This document shows, in pieces, positions 10,793 to 18,694 of a stretch of DNA of 64,000 bases (positions within the stretch are counted from its first letter, which is position 1; each line of letters starts with the position of its first letter). Source of the DNA: Variovorax fucosicus (GTDB lineage Bacteria; Pseudomonadota; Gammaproteobacteria; Burkholderiales; Burkholderiaceae_C); the NCBI RefSeq assembly GCF_030316825.1, contig NZ_JASZYU010000001.1, positions 310,001 to 374,000 of the forward strand, in the 5' to 3' direction. The notes below the pieces were generated by a model that saw only the letters and a list, made by a program, of their open reading frames with translations, was not told the DNA's origin and did no database searches. Made by a program: the position numbers and the translations under genes.

Positions 10793-10806
10793 TTGCTTAT
10801 GAGCAA
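10793..10806. promoter_or_regulatory. Short palindrome in the TauD upstream region
   Basis: TTGCT-TATG-AGCAA is a perfect inverted repeat within the 133-bp gap between the cysteine desulfurase stop and the TauD-like start. The gap is the largest between rhodanese and the permease, so the tau-type genes may have their own regulated promoter here. A LysR-type (CysB) or other dimeric regulator could bind; this is inference. Confidence 0.25.
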
Positions 10807-10847
10807 ATCGTCTGAGGTGCGGCGCGCCCGCCCCTCCCCGGAGCCGA

Positions 10848-12830
10848 TCAACCCGCGCGGCGCTGCCCCGCCAGCTTGCGCACCACCGCCACCAGCCGGT
10901 CGATTTCGTCGAAGGTGTTGTAGAAGGCCAGTGACGGCCGCACCGTGGTTTCGACGCCGAAGCGGCGCAGGATCGGCTGCGCGCAGTGGTGTCCTGTGCG
11001 CACCGCGATGCCTTCGTCATTGAGCGCGTGGCCCACTTCTTCGGTGCTGTAGCCGTCCAGCACGAAGGACATCACGCTCGCCTTGTCGGCGGCGGTGCCG
11101 ATCAGCCGCACGCCCTTGATCGCGCCCAGTTGCTGCATGCCGTAGACCAGCAACTCGTGTTCGTAGCGCGCGATGTTCTCGATGCCGACCTTGTTCACGT
11201 AGTCGATCGCGGCACCCAGACCCACCGCATCCGCGATGTTGCCGGTGCCGGCCTCGAACTTGTTCGGAATCGGCTGGAACACGGTCTTCTCGAAGGTCAC
11301 GTCGGCAATCATGTTGCCGCCGCCCTGCCAGGGCGGCATGTCCTCGAGCACCTCGCGCTTGCCCCAGACCACGCCGATGCCGGTCGGGCCGAACACCTTG
11401 TGGCCCGAGAACACGAAGAAGTCGGCCCCGATCTCCTGCACGTCGACCCGCATGTGCGAGACCGACTGCGCACCATCGACCAGCGCCAGCGCGCCCGCGC
11501 GATGGGCGAGCTCGACGATCTCCTTCACCGGCACCACGGTGCCGAGCGCGTTCGAGACCTGCGTAACGGCCACGATCTTGGTGCGGTCGTTCAGCAGCTT
11601 GCGGTATTCGTCGAGCAGCACCTGGCCCGAGTCGTCGACCGGGATCACGCGCAGCTTCGCGCCCTTGGCGGATGCGAGCTGCTGCCACGGCACGATGTTG
11701 GCGTGATGCTCGAGGTTCGAGACGATGATTTCATCGCCCTCGCCCACGTGCTGGCCGCCCCAGCTCTTGGCCACGAGGTTGATGGCCTCGGTGGTGCCGC
11801 GCACGAAGATCACTTCGTTCACGTCGGGCGCGTTGATGAACTTTCGCACGCGCTCGCGCGCGCCCTCGTAGGCATCGGTCGCGCGCGCGGCGAGTTCGTG
11901 CGCGGCGCGGTGGATGTTCGAGTTCTCGTGTTCGTAGAAGTACGAGATGCGGTCGATCACCGACTGCGGCTTGTGCGTGGTGGCGGCGTTGTCGAACCAG
12001 ACCAGTTGCCGGCCGTTCACGCGCTCCTGCAGGATCGGGAAGTCGCGGCGCACGGCATGCACGTCGAACGGCTGGCGCTGGCCGGTGGCCACCGTCGGCA
12101 CATCGCCATGCGGCGCAGGCTTGGCGGGCGTGACATAGCCGCTGGTCAGGCGCACCGAATCGACGAAGTAGTACTTTGGCTCGGTCGAGGGCGCCGTGTT
12201 CTGGCCCGATGGCTCCGAAGGCTGCTTCGCCAGCAGGCTTCGGACATCGGCGCCATCGGCTTGCGCGAACGGATAGCTCGCCAGGTCGTCGTGGATACGC
12301 GATGCGGACGGTGCGCTGTCGGTGCCGCGGCCGCCGGCCGACGGCGGGCCGTAGCTGTCGCCCAGAAAGTAGAACGGCGATGCGCCTGCAGCCGGATGCG
12401 CGCTGGCCTGCGCCGGCGTTGCTGCGTGCGCCTCGGGCACGCCGAGCACGGCACTGCCGAGCCGCGGCTCGTAGGCCGGCAAGGCGCTCTGCAGGTGATC
12501 GGGGGCGCCGTTGCCCGCTGCCGCATGCGGCAGCAGTGCCGGCGCGCGATTACCGAGCGACAGCACCTGCGTGGGAGAGCCGGGAATCAGGTTGGTGCCC
12601 GGCACCTGCCCTTGCGGGATCGGCGTGCCCGGCACGCTCGGGCCGAAGCCGGCCGGGCTCACCAGTGGCGAGCCAGGCGGCGCGAGTTGCGAAGGCGCCT
12701 GCACGCCGGGCGGCACGGCCTGGCCCGGCAGGGCCGCAAAGAGCTGGCTCGCCATGCGCGCCAGAACGGCCGGGTCGAACGGCGCCTCGGCCGCCTGCGG
12801 CAGGCCGGGTGGAGAAAGGGACGTGCTCAC
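10848..12830 (-). CDS. Cysteine desulfurase, family 2A encapsulin cargo
   Basis: A 660-residue protein. Residues about 255-660 are a group II (SufS-like) cysteine desulfurase with PLP-lysine Lys478 (SGHKVFGPTG) and catalytic Cys616 (RTGHHCAQP). It converts cysteine to alanine and an enzyme-bound persulfide. Residues 1-250 are a Pro/Ala/Gly-rich disordered extension, the known hallmark of desulfurases loaded into family 2A encapsulins. Cys616 is the only cysteine in the whole protein. The start is GTG at 12830, 8 bp after the shell gene stop, so shell and cargo are co-translated. Inside the compartment it is expected to generate sulfur for storage as elemental sulfur, as shown for homologues. 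Confidence 0.95.
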   Translation of the reverse strand: MSTSLSPPGLPQAAEAPFDPAVLARMASQLFAALPGQAVPPGVQAPSQLAPPGSPLVSPAGFGPSVPGTPIPQGQVPGTNLIPGSPTQVLSLGNRAPALLPHAAAGNGAPDHLQSALPAYEPRLGSAVLGVPEAHAATPAQASAHPAAGASPFYFLGDSYGPPSAGGRGTDSAPSASRIHDDLASYPFAQADGADVRSLLAKQPSEPSGQNTAPSTEPKYYFVDSVRLTSGYVTPAKPAPHGDVPTVATGQRQPFDVHAVRRDFPILQERVNGRQLVWFDNAATTHKPQSVIDRISYFYEHENSNIHRAAHELAARATDAYEGARERVRKFINAPDVNEVIFVRGTTEAINLVAKSWGGQHVGEGDEIIVSNLEHHANIVPWQQLASAKGAKLRVIPVDDSGQVLLDEYRKLLNDRTKIVAVTQVSNALGTVVPVKEIVELAHRAGALALVDGAQSVSHMRVDVQEIGADFFVFSGHKVFGPTGIGVVWGKREVLEDMPPWQGGGNMIADVTFEKTVFQPIPNKFEAGTGNIADAVGLGAAIDYVNKVGIENIARYEHELLVYGMQQLGAIKGVRLIGTAADKASVMSFVLDGYSTEEVGHALNDEGIAVRTGHHCAQPILRRFGVETTVRPSLAFYNTFDEIDRLVAVVRKLAGQRRAG

Positions 12831-12838
12831 CGCGCGGC

Positions 12839-13771
12839 TTACTTGTAGGTGTCGGCGTAGTCGTGGTACTTGCCGATCTCGACATCGTCGAGCACGGCCA
12901 GTGCGTCGGTGGTCAGCACCGCGACCGAGCAATACAGCGAGATCAGGTACGACGCGATCGCATGGTTGTTGATGCCCATGAAGCGCACCGACAGGCCCGG
13001 GCTCTGTTCACCCGTGAGGCCCGGCTGGAACAGGCCGACCACGCCCTGGCGCTTGTCGCCCACGCGCAGCAGCAGGATCTTGCTCTTGCCGTCGGCCACC
13101 GGCACCTTGTTCGACGGGATCAGCGGAATGCCGCGCCAGGTGATGAACTGCGAGCCGAACAGGCTCACGGTCGGCGGCGGCGTGCCGCGGCGCGTGGCTT
13201 CGCGTCCGAACGCGGCGATCGCGAGCGGGTGCGTAAGGAAGAAGGCGGGCTCCTTCCACACCTTGGTCAACAGTTCGTCCAGGTCGTCGGGCGTCGGCGC
13301 GCCGGTCAACGGGAAGATGCGCTGCTCATCGGTCACCTGTGACAACAGCCCGTAGTCGGGGTTGTTGATGAGTTCGCTCTCCTGGTTCTCCTTGATCGTC
13401 TCGATCGTGAGGCGCAGCTGCTCCTTGATCTGGTCGTGCGGGCTGCTGTAGAGATCGGAGATCCGGGTGTGCACGTCGAGCACGGTGCTCACGGCGTTGA
13501 GGTTGTACTCGCGCGGCTTCTCTTCGTAGTCGACGAAGGTGCGCGGCAGCTGGTTCTCGCTCTCCTTGGCCGTGCAGACGACCTGGATCGACTCGGGATT
13601 TCTGACCTTGTTGAGACGGTAGATACCAGCTTCGACCGGAACCCATTGCAACAGGTGCGTGAGCCAGCGCGGGCTGATCGTTTCGAGCTGGGGAACGCTC
13701 TTGGTGGCATTGGCTAGCTGGCGTGCGGCGTTGTCGCCAAGGGCGGTGGTGCCACCGACTGTTGCGGTCAT
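12839..13771 (-). CDS. Family 2A encapsulin shell protein (SrpI-type)
   Basis: A 310-residue HK97-fold shell protein recognisable as the major-membrane-protein-I/SrpI type of encapsulin (family 2A). Typical segments are a helical N-terminal arm ending in SPRWLTHLLQW, then VPVEAGIYRLNKV, and a C-terminal GKYHDYADTYK. Subunits self-assemble into a closed nanocompartment that encloses the cysteine desulfurase encoded 8 bp downstream. There is no cyclic-nucleotide-binding insertion, so it belongs to 2A and not 2B. Only two Cys and one internal Met are present. GGAG lies 12 nt upstream of the ATG. XRE regulator and serine acetyltransferase genes precede it in the same operon. Confidence 0.96.
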   Translation of the reverse strand: MTATVGGTTALGDNAARQLANATKSVPQLETISPRWLTHLLQWVPVEAGIYRLNKVRNPESIQVVCTAKESENQLPRTFVDYEEKPREYNLNAVSTVLDVHTRISDLYSSPHDQIKEQLRLTIETIKENQESELINNPDYGLLSQVTDEQRIFPLTGAPTPDDLDELLTKVWKEPAFFLTHPLAIAAFGREATRRGTPPPTVSLFGSQFITWRGIPLIPSNKVPVADGKSKILLLRVGDKRQGVVGLFQPGLTGEQSPGLSVRFMGINNHAIASYLISLYCSVAVLTTDALAVLDDVEIGKYHDYADTYK

Positions 13772-13841
13772 GGGGGAAAGACTCCGTGGTTCAAGGAAAG
13801 AAGATTGCTGCGGGAAAGTGTCGGGGGCTTCGGGTTTTCCC

Positions 13842-14111
13842 TCAACGGGCTATAGCCGCCAAACTGATGAGCTGTACGGCGCGCCGTTCGCCGAGTTGCT
13901 CGCAGTGCGCGAGCAAGGCCACCACGTCGAGCTGCAGCGCAGCGGCCAGCTTCTCGACGGTCACGATCGAGGCGATCACGCGTCCCCGCTCGATCTCGCC
14001 GACATAGGAGCGATCGAGGTTCGAGAGTTCGGCCAGCTGGCCCTGCGACCAGCCGTTCTGCACCCTCAGCTGGCGCACGGCCACGCCGAAGCGCTCGACC
14101 AGCGCAGTCAC
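13842..14111 (-). CDS. XRE-family DNA-binding regulator in the encapsulin operon
   Basis: An 89-residue single-domain helix-turn-helix protein (lambda-repressor/XRE type): residues about 10-65 contain RQLRVQNGWSQGQLAELSNL and the recognition part SYVGEIERGRVIASI. It starts with GTG at 14111 in a GTGA overlap with the acetyltransferase stop, so the start is fixed by coupling. It probably regulates its own operon, perhaps in response to cysteine or O-acetylserine; no effector domain is present. The location between acetyltransferase and shell gene makes it part of the sulfur compartment module. Confidence 0.85.
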   Translation of the reverse strand: MTALVERFGVAVRQLRVQNGWSQGQLAELSNLDRSYVGEIERGRVIASIVTVEKLAAALQLDVVALLAHCEQLGERRAVQLISLAAIAR

Positions 14112-15040
14112 TGGAGCGCCGCCGCGAACACTTCGCCGGCCGCCGGTGCGTTCTGCACCCCGGCCTGCGTCACGCTGGCGCCGGGTGGCACGTCGGCGGT
14201 CAGCCAGACGTTGCCGCCGATGACCGCGCCGCGCCCGATCGTGACCCGCCCGAGAATCGTCGCGCCCGCATAGATCACGACTTCGTCCTCGACCACCGGG
14301 TGGCGTGGCAGACCCTTCTGAAGCAGGCCATGGCCATCCACCGGGAACCGCTTGGCGCCGAGCGTCACCGCCTGGTAGACCCGCACGCGCTGGCCGATCA
14401 CGGCGGTTTCGCCGATCACGACGCCGGTGCCGTGATCGATGAAGAACCCGCTGCCGATCTGCGCGCCGGGATGGATGTCGATGCCGGTCTGTCCATGGGC
14501 CAGCTCGGCCACGATGCGCGCGAGCAGCGGCAACTGCAGCCGGTAGAGCTGATGGGCCAGGCGGTGGTAGATCATGGCCAGCACACCGGGGTAGCACAGC
14601 AGCACCTCGTCGACGCTGTGCGCGGCGGGGTCGCCCTGGTAGGCCGCGATCACGTCGCTGTCGAGCAGCCGGCGAATGGCCGGCAAGGCCGCACCGAAGG
14701 CGCGCACCGCCTCGCGCGCCTGGCCGTCGATCTGCGCCGCCGCGCGCGGCGCATGCCGCCCGACATAGTGGAGTTCCAGCCGCGCCTGCTCGAGCAGCGT
14801 GTGCAACGCGGCATCGAGCGTGTGCGCAACGTAGAAGTCCTCACCATCGTGGCGCAGGTCGGACGGGCCGAGCCGCATCGGAAAGAGCGCGCCCTTGAGC
14901 TGCTCGATCGCGCCGGCGAGTGCCTCGCGCGACGGGAACTCGCGGCCGGCAGGCTCGCGCGGACGCCTTTGCGCATCGCGCCATTCGCCGCGCACGCTGC
15001 GCAGCGCGTCGACCAGGCGGTCGACATCGAATCCGGACAT
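14108..15040 (-). CDS. Serine O-acetyltransferase (EpsC-type)
   Basis: A 310-residue enzyme transferring acetyl from acetyl-CoA to serine, giving O-acetylserine, the acceptor for sulfide in cysteine synthesis. The C-terminal left-handed beta-helix shows hexapeptide repeats with catalytic His in DIHPGAQIGSGFFIDHGTG and the VIGETAVIGQRVRVYQ rung. The ~165-residue helical N-terminus matches the longer EpsC/NifP-like class. A strong AAGGAGG site precedes the ATG. The gene follows rhodanese by 30 bp and overlaps the XRE gene by 4 bp. Supply of cysteine by this enzyme feeds the desulfurase cargo of the encapsulin; such pairing is known for family 2A loci. Confidence 0.93.
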   Translation of the reverse strand: MSGFDVDRLVDALRSVRGEWRDAQRRPREPAGREFPSREALAGAIEQLKGALFPMRLGPSDLRHDGEDFYVAHTLDAALHTLLEQARLELHYVGRHAPRAAAQIDGQAREAVRAFGAALPAIRRLLDSDVIAAYQGDPAAHSVDEVLLCYPGVLAMIYHRLAHQLYRLQLPLLARIVAELAHGQTGIDIHPGAQIGSGFFIDHGTGVVIGETAVIGQRVRVYQAVTLGAKRFPVDGHGLLQKGLPRHPVVEDEVVIYAGATILGRVTIGRGAVIGGNVWLTADVPPGASVTQAGVQNAPAAGEVFAAALQ

Positions 15041-15070
15041 TGTTTTTCCTCCTTGGTGCGCGTCGCGGAT

Positions 15071-15550
15071 TCAGTCCTGAACCCAGGGCAATTTGTGAAA
15101 GCGCCAGCCGTCGGCCGCACCACGGTGCTGGTCGGCATCGATCTCGCCTTCAAAGCCCTCGAGCACGTTGAAGACATGGCTGAAGCCGGCCTTCGCCGCG
15201 GCCTCGGCGGCGAGCGCCGAGCGCTTGCCGCTGCGGCACAGCAGCAGAACCACCGCGTCCTTGCCGCCGTCCCTGGCCAGCTTCGCTTCGAGTTCACGCA
15301 CGAAACGCGGGTTGCGCGTGAGCGCGGTGCCGGTCGCCCATGGCACGTGCAGGCTGTCGGGCACGTGCCCCACGAACTTGCGCTCCTCGCCCGAGCGCAC
15401 GTCGACCAACACCGCTTCGCGCCGCTGCACGAGTTGCCAGGCGACCGGCGGCGCGACGCCGCCGGCAAAAGGCAGGTTCTGCTGTTGCGCTGCGGCCTGG
15501 GCTTGCTCCAGCGCTGCCGGCAGTGCGAGGGTTTCGACGTCCGATGACAT
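15071..15550 (-). CDS. Rhodanese-domain sulfurtransferase
   Basis: A 159-residue single-domain rhodanese. The active-site loop is CRSGKRS with persulfide-carrying Cys105, which is the only cysteine, and LVDVRSGEER forms the conserved N-terminal strand. Such proteins move sulfane sulfur between carriers. It is the first gene of the run that continues through serine acetyltransferase, XRE, encapsulin shell and cysteine desulfurase, and may receive or deliver persulfide sulfur for the compartment. GGAG lies upstream within a CCACGGAG context also found before the shell gene. Confidence 0.92.
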   Translation of the reverse strand: MSSDVETLALPAALEQAQAAAQQQNLPFAGGVAPPVAWQLVQRREAVLVDVRSGEERKFVGHVPDSLHVPWATGTALTRNPRFVRELEAKLARDGGKDAVVLLLCRSGKRSALAAEAAAKAGFSHVFNVLEGFEGEIDADQHRGAADGWRFHKLPWVQD

Positions 15551-15635
15551 GAAAATGCTCCGTGGTGTTTGAGGGGTTGCTCATCTCGCCCTGATGGCGA
15601 TAGACCACTTTAGGTCGGACCCCAGCCAACGCAAA

Positions 15636-15649
15636 CGACTCAAAAGTCG
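15636..15649. promoter_or_regulatory. Inverted repeat upstream of the rhodanese-encapsulin operon
   Basis: CGACT-CAAA-AGTCG is a perfect 5-bp inverted repeat, 86 bp before the rhodanese start, in the 115-bp gap after the SsuA stop. It is the best operator-like element in the presumed promoter of the encapsulin operon. It could bind the XRE or CysB-like regulator, or act as a weak hairpin ending the ssuA transcript. Confidence 0.3.
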
Positions 15650-15665
15650 ATTCCTAACAACCATC

Positions 15666-16619
15666 TCATCTATGGAAGAGCGGCACCGGGAGCGTCTCGA
15701 CCCTGCGCGGCAACAGCTTCTCGGCAAAGAACGCGTCGGCAATGCGCTGCTGCTCGCCGAGGCCCGCCGTCACGACCGGACGGACTTCGTAGCTGCGCCG
15801 CGCGTTGGCCTGCTCGATGGTGGCGACGTCCAGCCCCCACACCGGTGCCAGCAGTTCCGCGGCCTCCCTGGGATTGCGCTTGACCCATTTGCCCGCCTTG
15901 TCGAGCGCGGCGTAGATCACGCGCAGCACATCGGGCCGGGCCTGTGCGAACTTGGTGGAAGCCAGGTAGTAGCGCTGGTAGGACGCGATGCCGGTGCCAT
16001 CCGCGAGCACGCGCACGCCGGACTGGCGCTGCGCTGCTGCAAGGAACGGATCCCAGGTCACCCAGGCGTCGATCGCTCCCTTTTCGAACGCAGCACGGCC
16101 GTCGGCCGGCGTCAGGTAAGCAGCCTCGATCTCCTTCAGGGAGATGCCCGCCTTGTCGAGTGCGGCAAGCAAGAGATAGTGGCCTCCGGAGCCCTTGGCG
16201 ACGCCGATCTTTTTGCCTTTGAGATCACCCAGGGTTCTGACCGGCGAGTCGGCTCGCACAACGATCGCCTGCGCGGTCGGCGAAGGCGCCTCCTGCGCCA
16301 CGAAGGTCAATTGCGCACCGGCCGCCTGCGCGAACACCGGCACGGTGTCGGCCACGTCGGCGCTGAAGTCGAGGTTGTCGAGGTTCAGCGCTTCGAGCAA
16401 CGGCAGGCCACTCGTGAACTCGTGCCAGCTCACCCTGACGCCAAGCGGCGCGAGCTCGCGTTCGAGCACGCCCTGCGCCTTCAGCACCGCGATCAGCGTC
16501 GACGATTTCTGATAGCCGATGCGCACGATCGGGTTGCCCTGCGCCAGCGCGGCGGTGCCGGCGAAGGCAGCCAGTGCGACCACTGCCGCACGCCGGGAGA
16601 TGTTGTGCAACGGATTCAC
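15666..16619 (-). CDS. ssuA: Aliphatic sulfonate-binding periplasmic protein (SsuA-like)
   Basis: A 317-residue receptor with a signal peptide (to about residue 26, TAALAQG) and SsuA-family features: RIGYQKSSTL, the LNLDNLDFSADVADTVPVFA region and IDAWVTWDPF. It captures alkanesulfonates in the periplasm. It contains no Cys and no Met apart from the initiator. The start is GTG at 16619 in a GTGA overlap with a small upstream gene. No ssuD, ssuC or ssuB follows, so it must use a permease encoded elsewhere, possibly the tau-type transporter at 7152-9828. Confidence 0.88.
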   Translation of the reverse strand: MNPLHNISRRAAVVALAAFAGTAALAQGNPIVRIGYQKSSTLIAVLKAQGVLERELAPLGVRVSWHEFTSGLPLLEALNLDNLDFSADVADTVPVFAQAAGAQLTFVAQEAPSPTAQAIVVRADSPVRTLGDLKGKKIGVAKGSGGHYLLLAALDKAGISLKEIEAAYLTPADGRAAFEKGAIDAWVTWDPFLAAAQRQSGVRVLADGTGIASYQRYYLASTKFAQARPDVLRVIYAALDKAGKWVKRNPREAAELLAPVWGLDVATIEQANARRSYEVRPVVTAGLGEQQRIADAFFAEKLLPRRVETLPVPLFHR

Positions 16620-16819
16620 CAGGAATGCGCGAGCGCCGGCCGGCTGGCCGCCGCCGCGGCTGCGCGGATGCGCCGCATGATCCGGGCCGGCACATGGCCG
16701 TGCGGCGCACGGCGTGCCACTTCGCGCGGCGAGGCTGGCGCGATGCGCCAGACCGACGCGGTTCGAACGACCACGCGGCGGGCCTGCTCGGCAGGCGTCA
16801 GTTCGGCGGTGTGGGTCAT
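16616..16819 (-). CDS. Small hypothetical protein (67 aa) coupled to ssuA
   Basis: A 67-codon frame starting MTHTAELTPAEQARRVVV and ending in a GTGA overlap with ssuA; its start overlaps the stop of the preceding small gene as TGATG. It is highly basic, with Arg- and Ala-rich segments such as ARIMRRIRAAAAAASRP. I do not recognise a family. Coupling on both sides is the main evidence that it is translated; a role in sulfonate uptake is inferred from position alone. Confidence 0.6.
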   Translation of the reverse strand: MTHTAELTPAEQARRVVVRTASVWRIAPASPREVARRAPHGHVPARIMRRIRAAAAAASRPALAHSW

Positions 16820-16971
16820 CACGCGCCTCCGGCCGAGGTCGCGGTAAGGAAGCTGATGATCAGCGCAACGGCGCACACCACGAGCGCACTGAGCGCGAGG
16901 TCGCGCAGTGCCTGCCAGATGGAGCCACCCGGCGGATCGAGCTCGAAGTCTTCAGTGGGAACGGGCAACAT
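16819..16971 (-). CDS. Small single-pass membrane protein (50 aa)
   Basis: A 50-residue frame starting MLPVPTEDFELDPPGGS and containing one clear transmembrane helix (LALSALVVCAVALIISFLTA) near the C-terminus. The start at 16971 was chosen because an upstream in-frame extension is Arg-rich and unlike a protein start. It ends in a TGATG overlap with the 67-residue gene and begins 25 bp after the DoxX stop. The family is not recognised; it may be an accessory membrane component of the DoxX/SsuA unit. Confidence 0.6.
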   Translation of the reverse strand: MLPVPTEDFELDPPGGSIWQALRDLALSALVVCAVALIISFLTATSAGGA

Positions 16972-16996
16972 ATGGAATTCCACGCGCGCCGCCGGC

Positions 16997-17431
16997 TCAC
17001 GCCGCCGCAGGCAGGGGCGCCGAAGCAGCACCCTTTGCGCGGCGCGCATCGACACTCCAGGGGCCGGCGCCGGCCGCAGCGATGTACAGGAACACGAAGG
17101 AGAAGAGCACCGCCGCTTCGCCCTGATTCAATGACGGCGCCAGCACGTAGCCCTTGGTCGCGTGGCCGAGGAAATAGGCGAACGCCAGCAAGCCGGACAG
17201 AACGAATGCGGTTGGACGCGTGAAGAGCCCGATCAACAGCAGCACGCCCCCGACCAGTTCCAGCACGCCGGCCACGCCGAGCAGCGACACGAGCTGGAGG
17301 TTGTCGAAATAGGCCACGTGAGGAAAGCCGAGCAGCTTCGCCGATCCATGCTGGATCAGCAGGAAGGCGGAGACGATGCGCAGCACGGACAGCACGCGTG
17401 GCGCCAGGATTTCAGGATTGCGAAGCGACAT
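16997..17431 (-). CDS. DoxX-family membrane protein
   Basis: A 144-residue integral membrane protein with four hydrophobic helices and the DoxX pattern RIVSAFLLIQHGSAKLLGFP, then GVLELVGGVLLLIGLFTRP. DoxX proteins are linked to thiosulfate-quinone oxidoreductase in some archaea and to redox-stress complexes in bacteria, but most have unknown function. Here it is the first gene of a four-gene coupled unit ending with SsuA and is divergent from the CysB-like regulator, which supports a sulfur-related role. Confidence 0.85.
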   Translation of the reverse strand: MSLRNPEILAPRVLSVLRIVSAFLLIQHGSAKLLGFPHVAYFDNLQLVSLLGVAGVLELVGGVLLLIGLFTRPTAFVLSGLLAFAYFLGHATKGYVLAPSLNQGEAAVLFSFVFLYIAAAGAGPWSVDARRAKGAASAPLPAAA

Positions 17432-17668
17432 GATGAGCCAATCGATAAGGAAGGTGAGGCGCCCGAGGCGATGAGGTTCGCAGCGGTGACCCGGCGGATT
17501 CTGCGGATGCGCGACACGCTTTCCAACGAAGGAATGCGAGTTTGCTGATGCGGTTTCCGTTGGCTCCGCAGGCGGGCGCCCGCACGACGGCTCAGATCAT
17601 TCCCTTATTTGAAAGCAACGAATCGGTAGTTCGGAATCTGAAGGCACGCCCGCAGAATCGGCCGTTCC
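17432..17668. promoter_or_regulatory. Divergent promoter region between the doxX-ssuA unit and the CysB-like regulator
   Basis: A 237-bp gap. The most AT-rich part (about 17599-17637) contains CTTATTTGAAAGCAACGAAT flanked by ATTCC and GGAAT, a plausible LysR/CysB-type binding and promoter zone serving both directions. No open frame with protein-like content was seen. Confidence 0.35.
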
Positions 17669-18685
17669 ATGAATTTCCAACAGTTGCGCTCCGTGCGCGA
17701 AGCCGTTCGATGCGGCTTCAATCTCACCGAAGCAGCCCAGGCGCTGCACACCTCCCAGCCCGGCGTCAGCCGACAGATTCGCGAACTGGAGGACGAACTC
17801 GGCATCGCCCTTTTCGCGCGTGCGGGCAAGCGCCTGACCGGCCTGACGGCGCCGGGCGACCACCTGCTGCCGATCATCGAGCGCGTGCTGCTCGAGAGCC
17901 ACAACCTGCGCCAGGCCGGGCAGGAGTTCCTCGCGCAGGAGCAGGGTCTGCTCTCGATCGCCGCGACGCACTCGCAGGCACGCTACGCGTTGCCGATGGC
18001 CGTGCAGGAATTCCGCGGCCGGTTCCCCAACGTGCAGTTGCACCTGCGCCAGGGTTCGCCCAAGCAGATCGCGCAGATGCTGCTCGACGGCGAGGCCGAT
18101 GTGGGCATCGCCACGGAAGCGCTGGGCGACTATCCGCAACTCGTGGCATTGCCCTCCTTCCGCTGGACCCACTCCCTGATCGCGCCACCGGGCCACCCGT
18201 TGCTCGACGGGTCGCTGACCATCGAACGGCTGGCCGCCTACCCGCTCGTCACCTATGACAGCGGCTTCACCGGGCGCACGCGCATCGACCAGGCCTTTGC
18301 CGAGGCCGGCCTCAAGCCCGACCTGGCCATCACCGCGATGGACGCCGATGTCATCAAGACCTACGTGGAGCTCGGCATGGGCGTCGGGATCGTTGCGGGC
18401 ATCGCCTTCGAGGCGGAGCGCGACACCCAGTTGCGCGCGGTCGATGCGGGGCATCTCTTCGGCATCAACCTGACGAAGCTGGCGGTGCGCCGCGGCGTCT
18501 ACCTGCGCACCTTCGTGTATGCCTTCATCGAAGCCTTCGCGCCCACGCTGACACGCGCCGCGGTGGAAGAGGCGCTCGGCAGCGAAGCGGCCGAGGAGGA
18601 GAGCCAGCCCCTGCCCGAGGAGGCGCTGGCACAACTGCTCGCGCATGCGCCGGGCGCCGGCAGCGCGCCTTCCGCCCAACATTGA
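17669..18685 (+). CDS. cysB: CysB-like LysR-family transcriptional regulator
   Basis: A 338-residue LysR regulator whose start MNFQQLRSVREAV and helix-turn-helix (FNLTEAAQALHTSQPGVSRQ) closely match CysB/Cbl, the activators of sulfate and organosulfur assimilation that sense O-acetylserine, sulfide or adenosine phosphosulfate. The effector domain spans about 95-300, with PSFRWTHSLIAPPGHPL and the TYDSGFTGRTRID segment typical of CysB. The C-terminal 35 residues are acidic and variable. It is divergent from the doxX-ssuA unit and leads into TauD. It is the prime candidate regulator of the sulfur region, directly by position and by family. Confidence 0.92.
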   Translation: MNFQQLRSVREAVRCGFNLTEAAQALHTSQPGVSRQIRELEDELGIALFARAGKRLTGLTAPGDHLLPIIERVLLESHNLRQAGQEFLAQEQGLLSIAATHSQARYALPMAVQEFRGRFPNVQLHLRQGSPKQIAQMLLDGEADVGIATEALGDYPQLVALPSFRWTHSLIAPPGHPLLDGSLTIERLAAYPLVTYDSGFTGRTRIDQAFAEAGLKPDLAITAMDADVIKTYVELGMGVGIVAGIAFEAERDTQLRAVDAGHLFGINLTKLAVRRGVYLRTFVYAFIEAFAPTLTRAAVEEALGSEAAEEESQPLPEEALAQLLAHAPGAGSAPSAQH

Positions 18686-18694
18686 GATCGCCCC

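Noticed and set aside
10986..12848. 620-codon plus-strand frame
   Set aside because: Antisense shadow of the encapsulin cargo gene, rich in Arg/His/Val/Ala, without domain patterns.
14108..15040. Hexapeptide acyltransferase of capsule or lipid A metabolism
   Set aside because: The helical N-terminal domain, the DIHPGAQIG/DHGTGVVIGET motifs and cysteine-metabolism neighbours identify a serine O-acetyltransferase.
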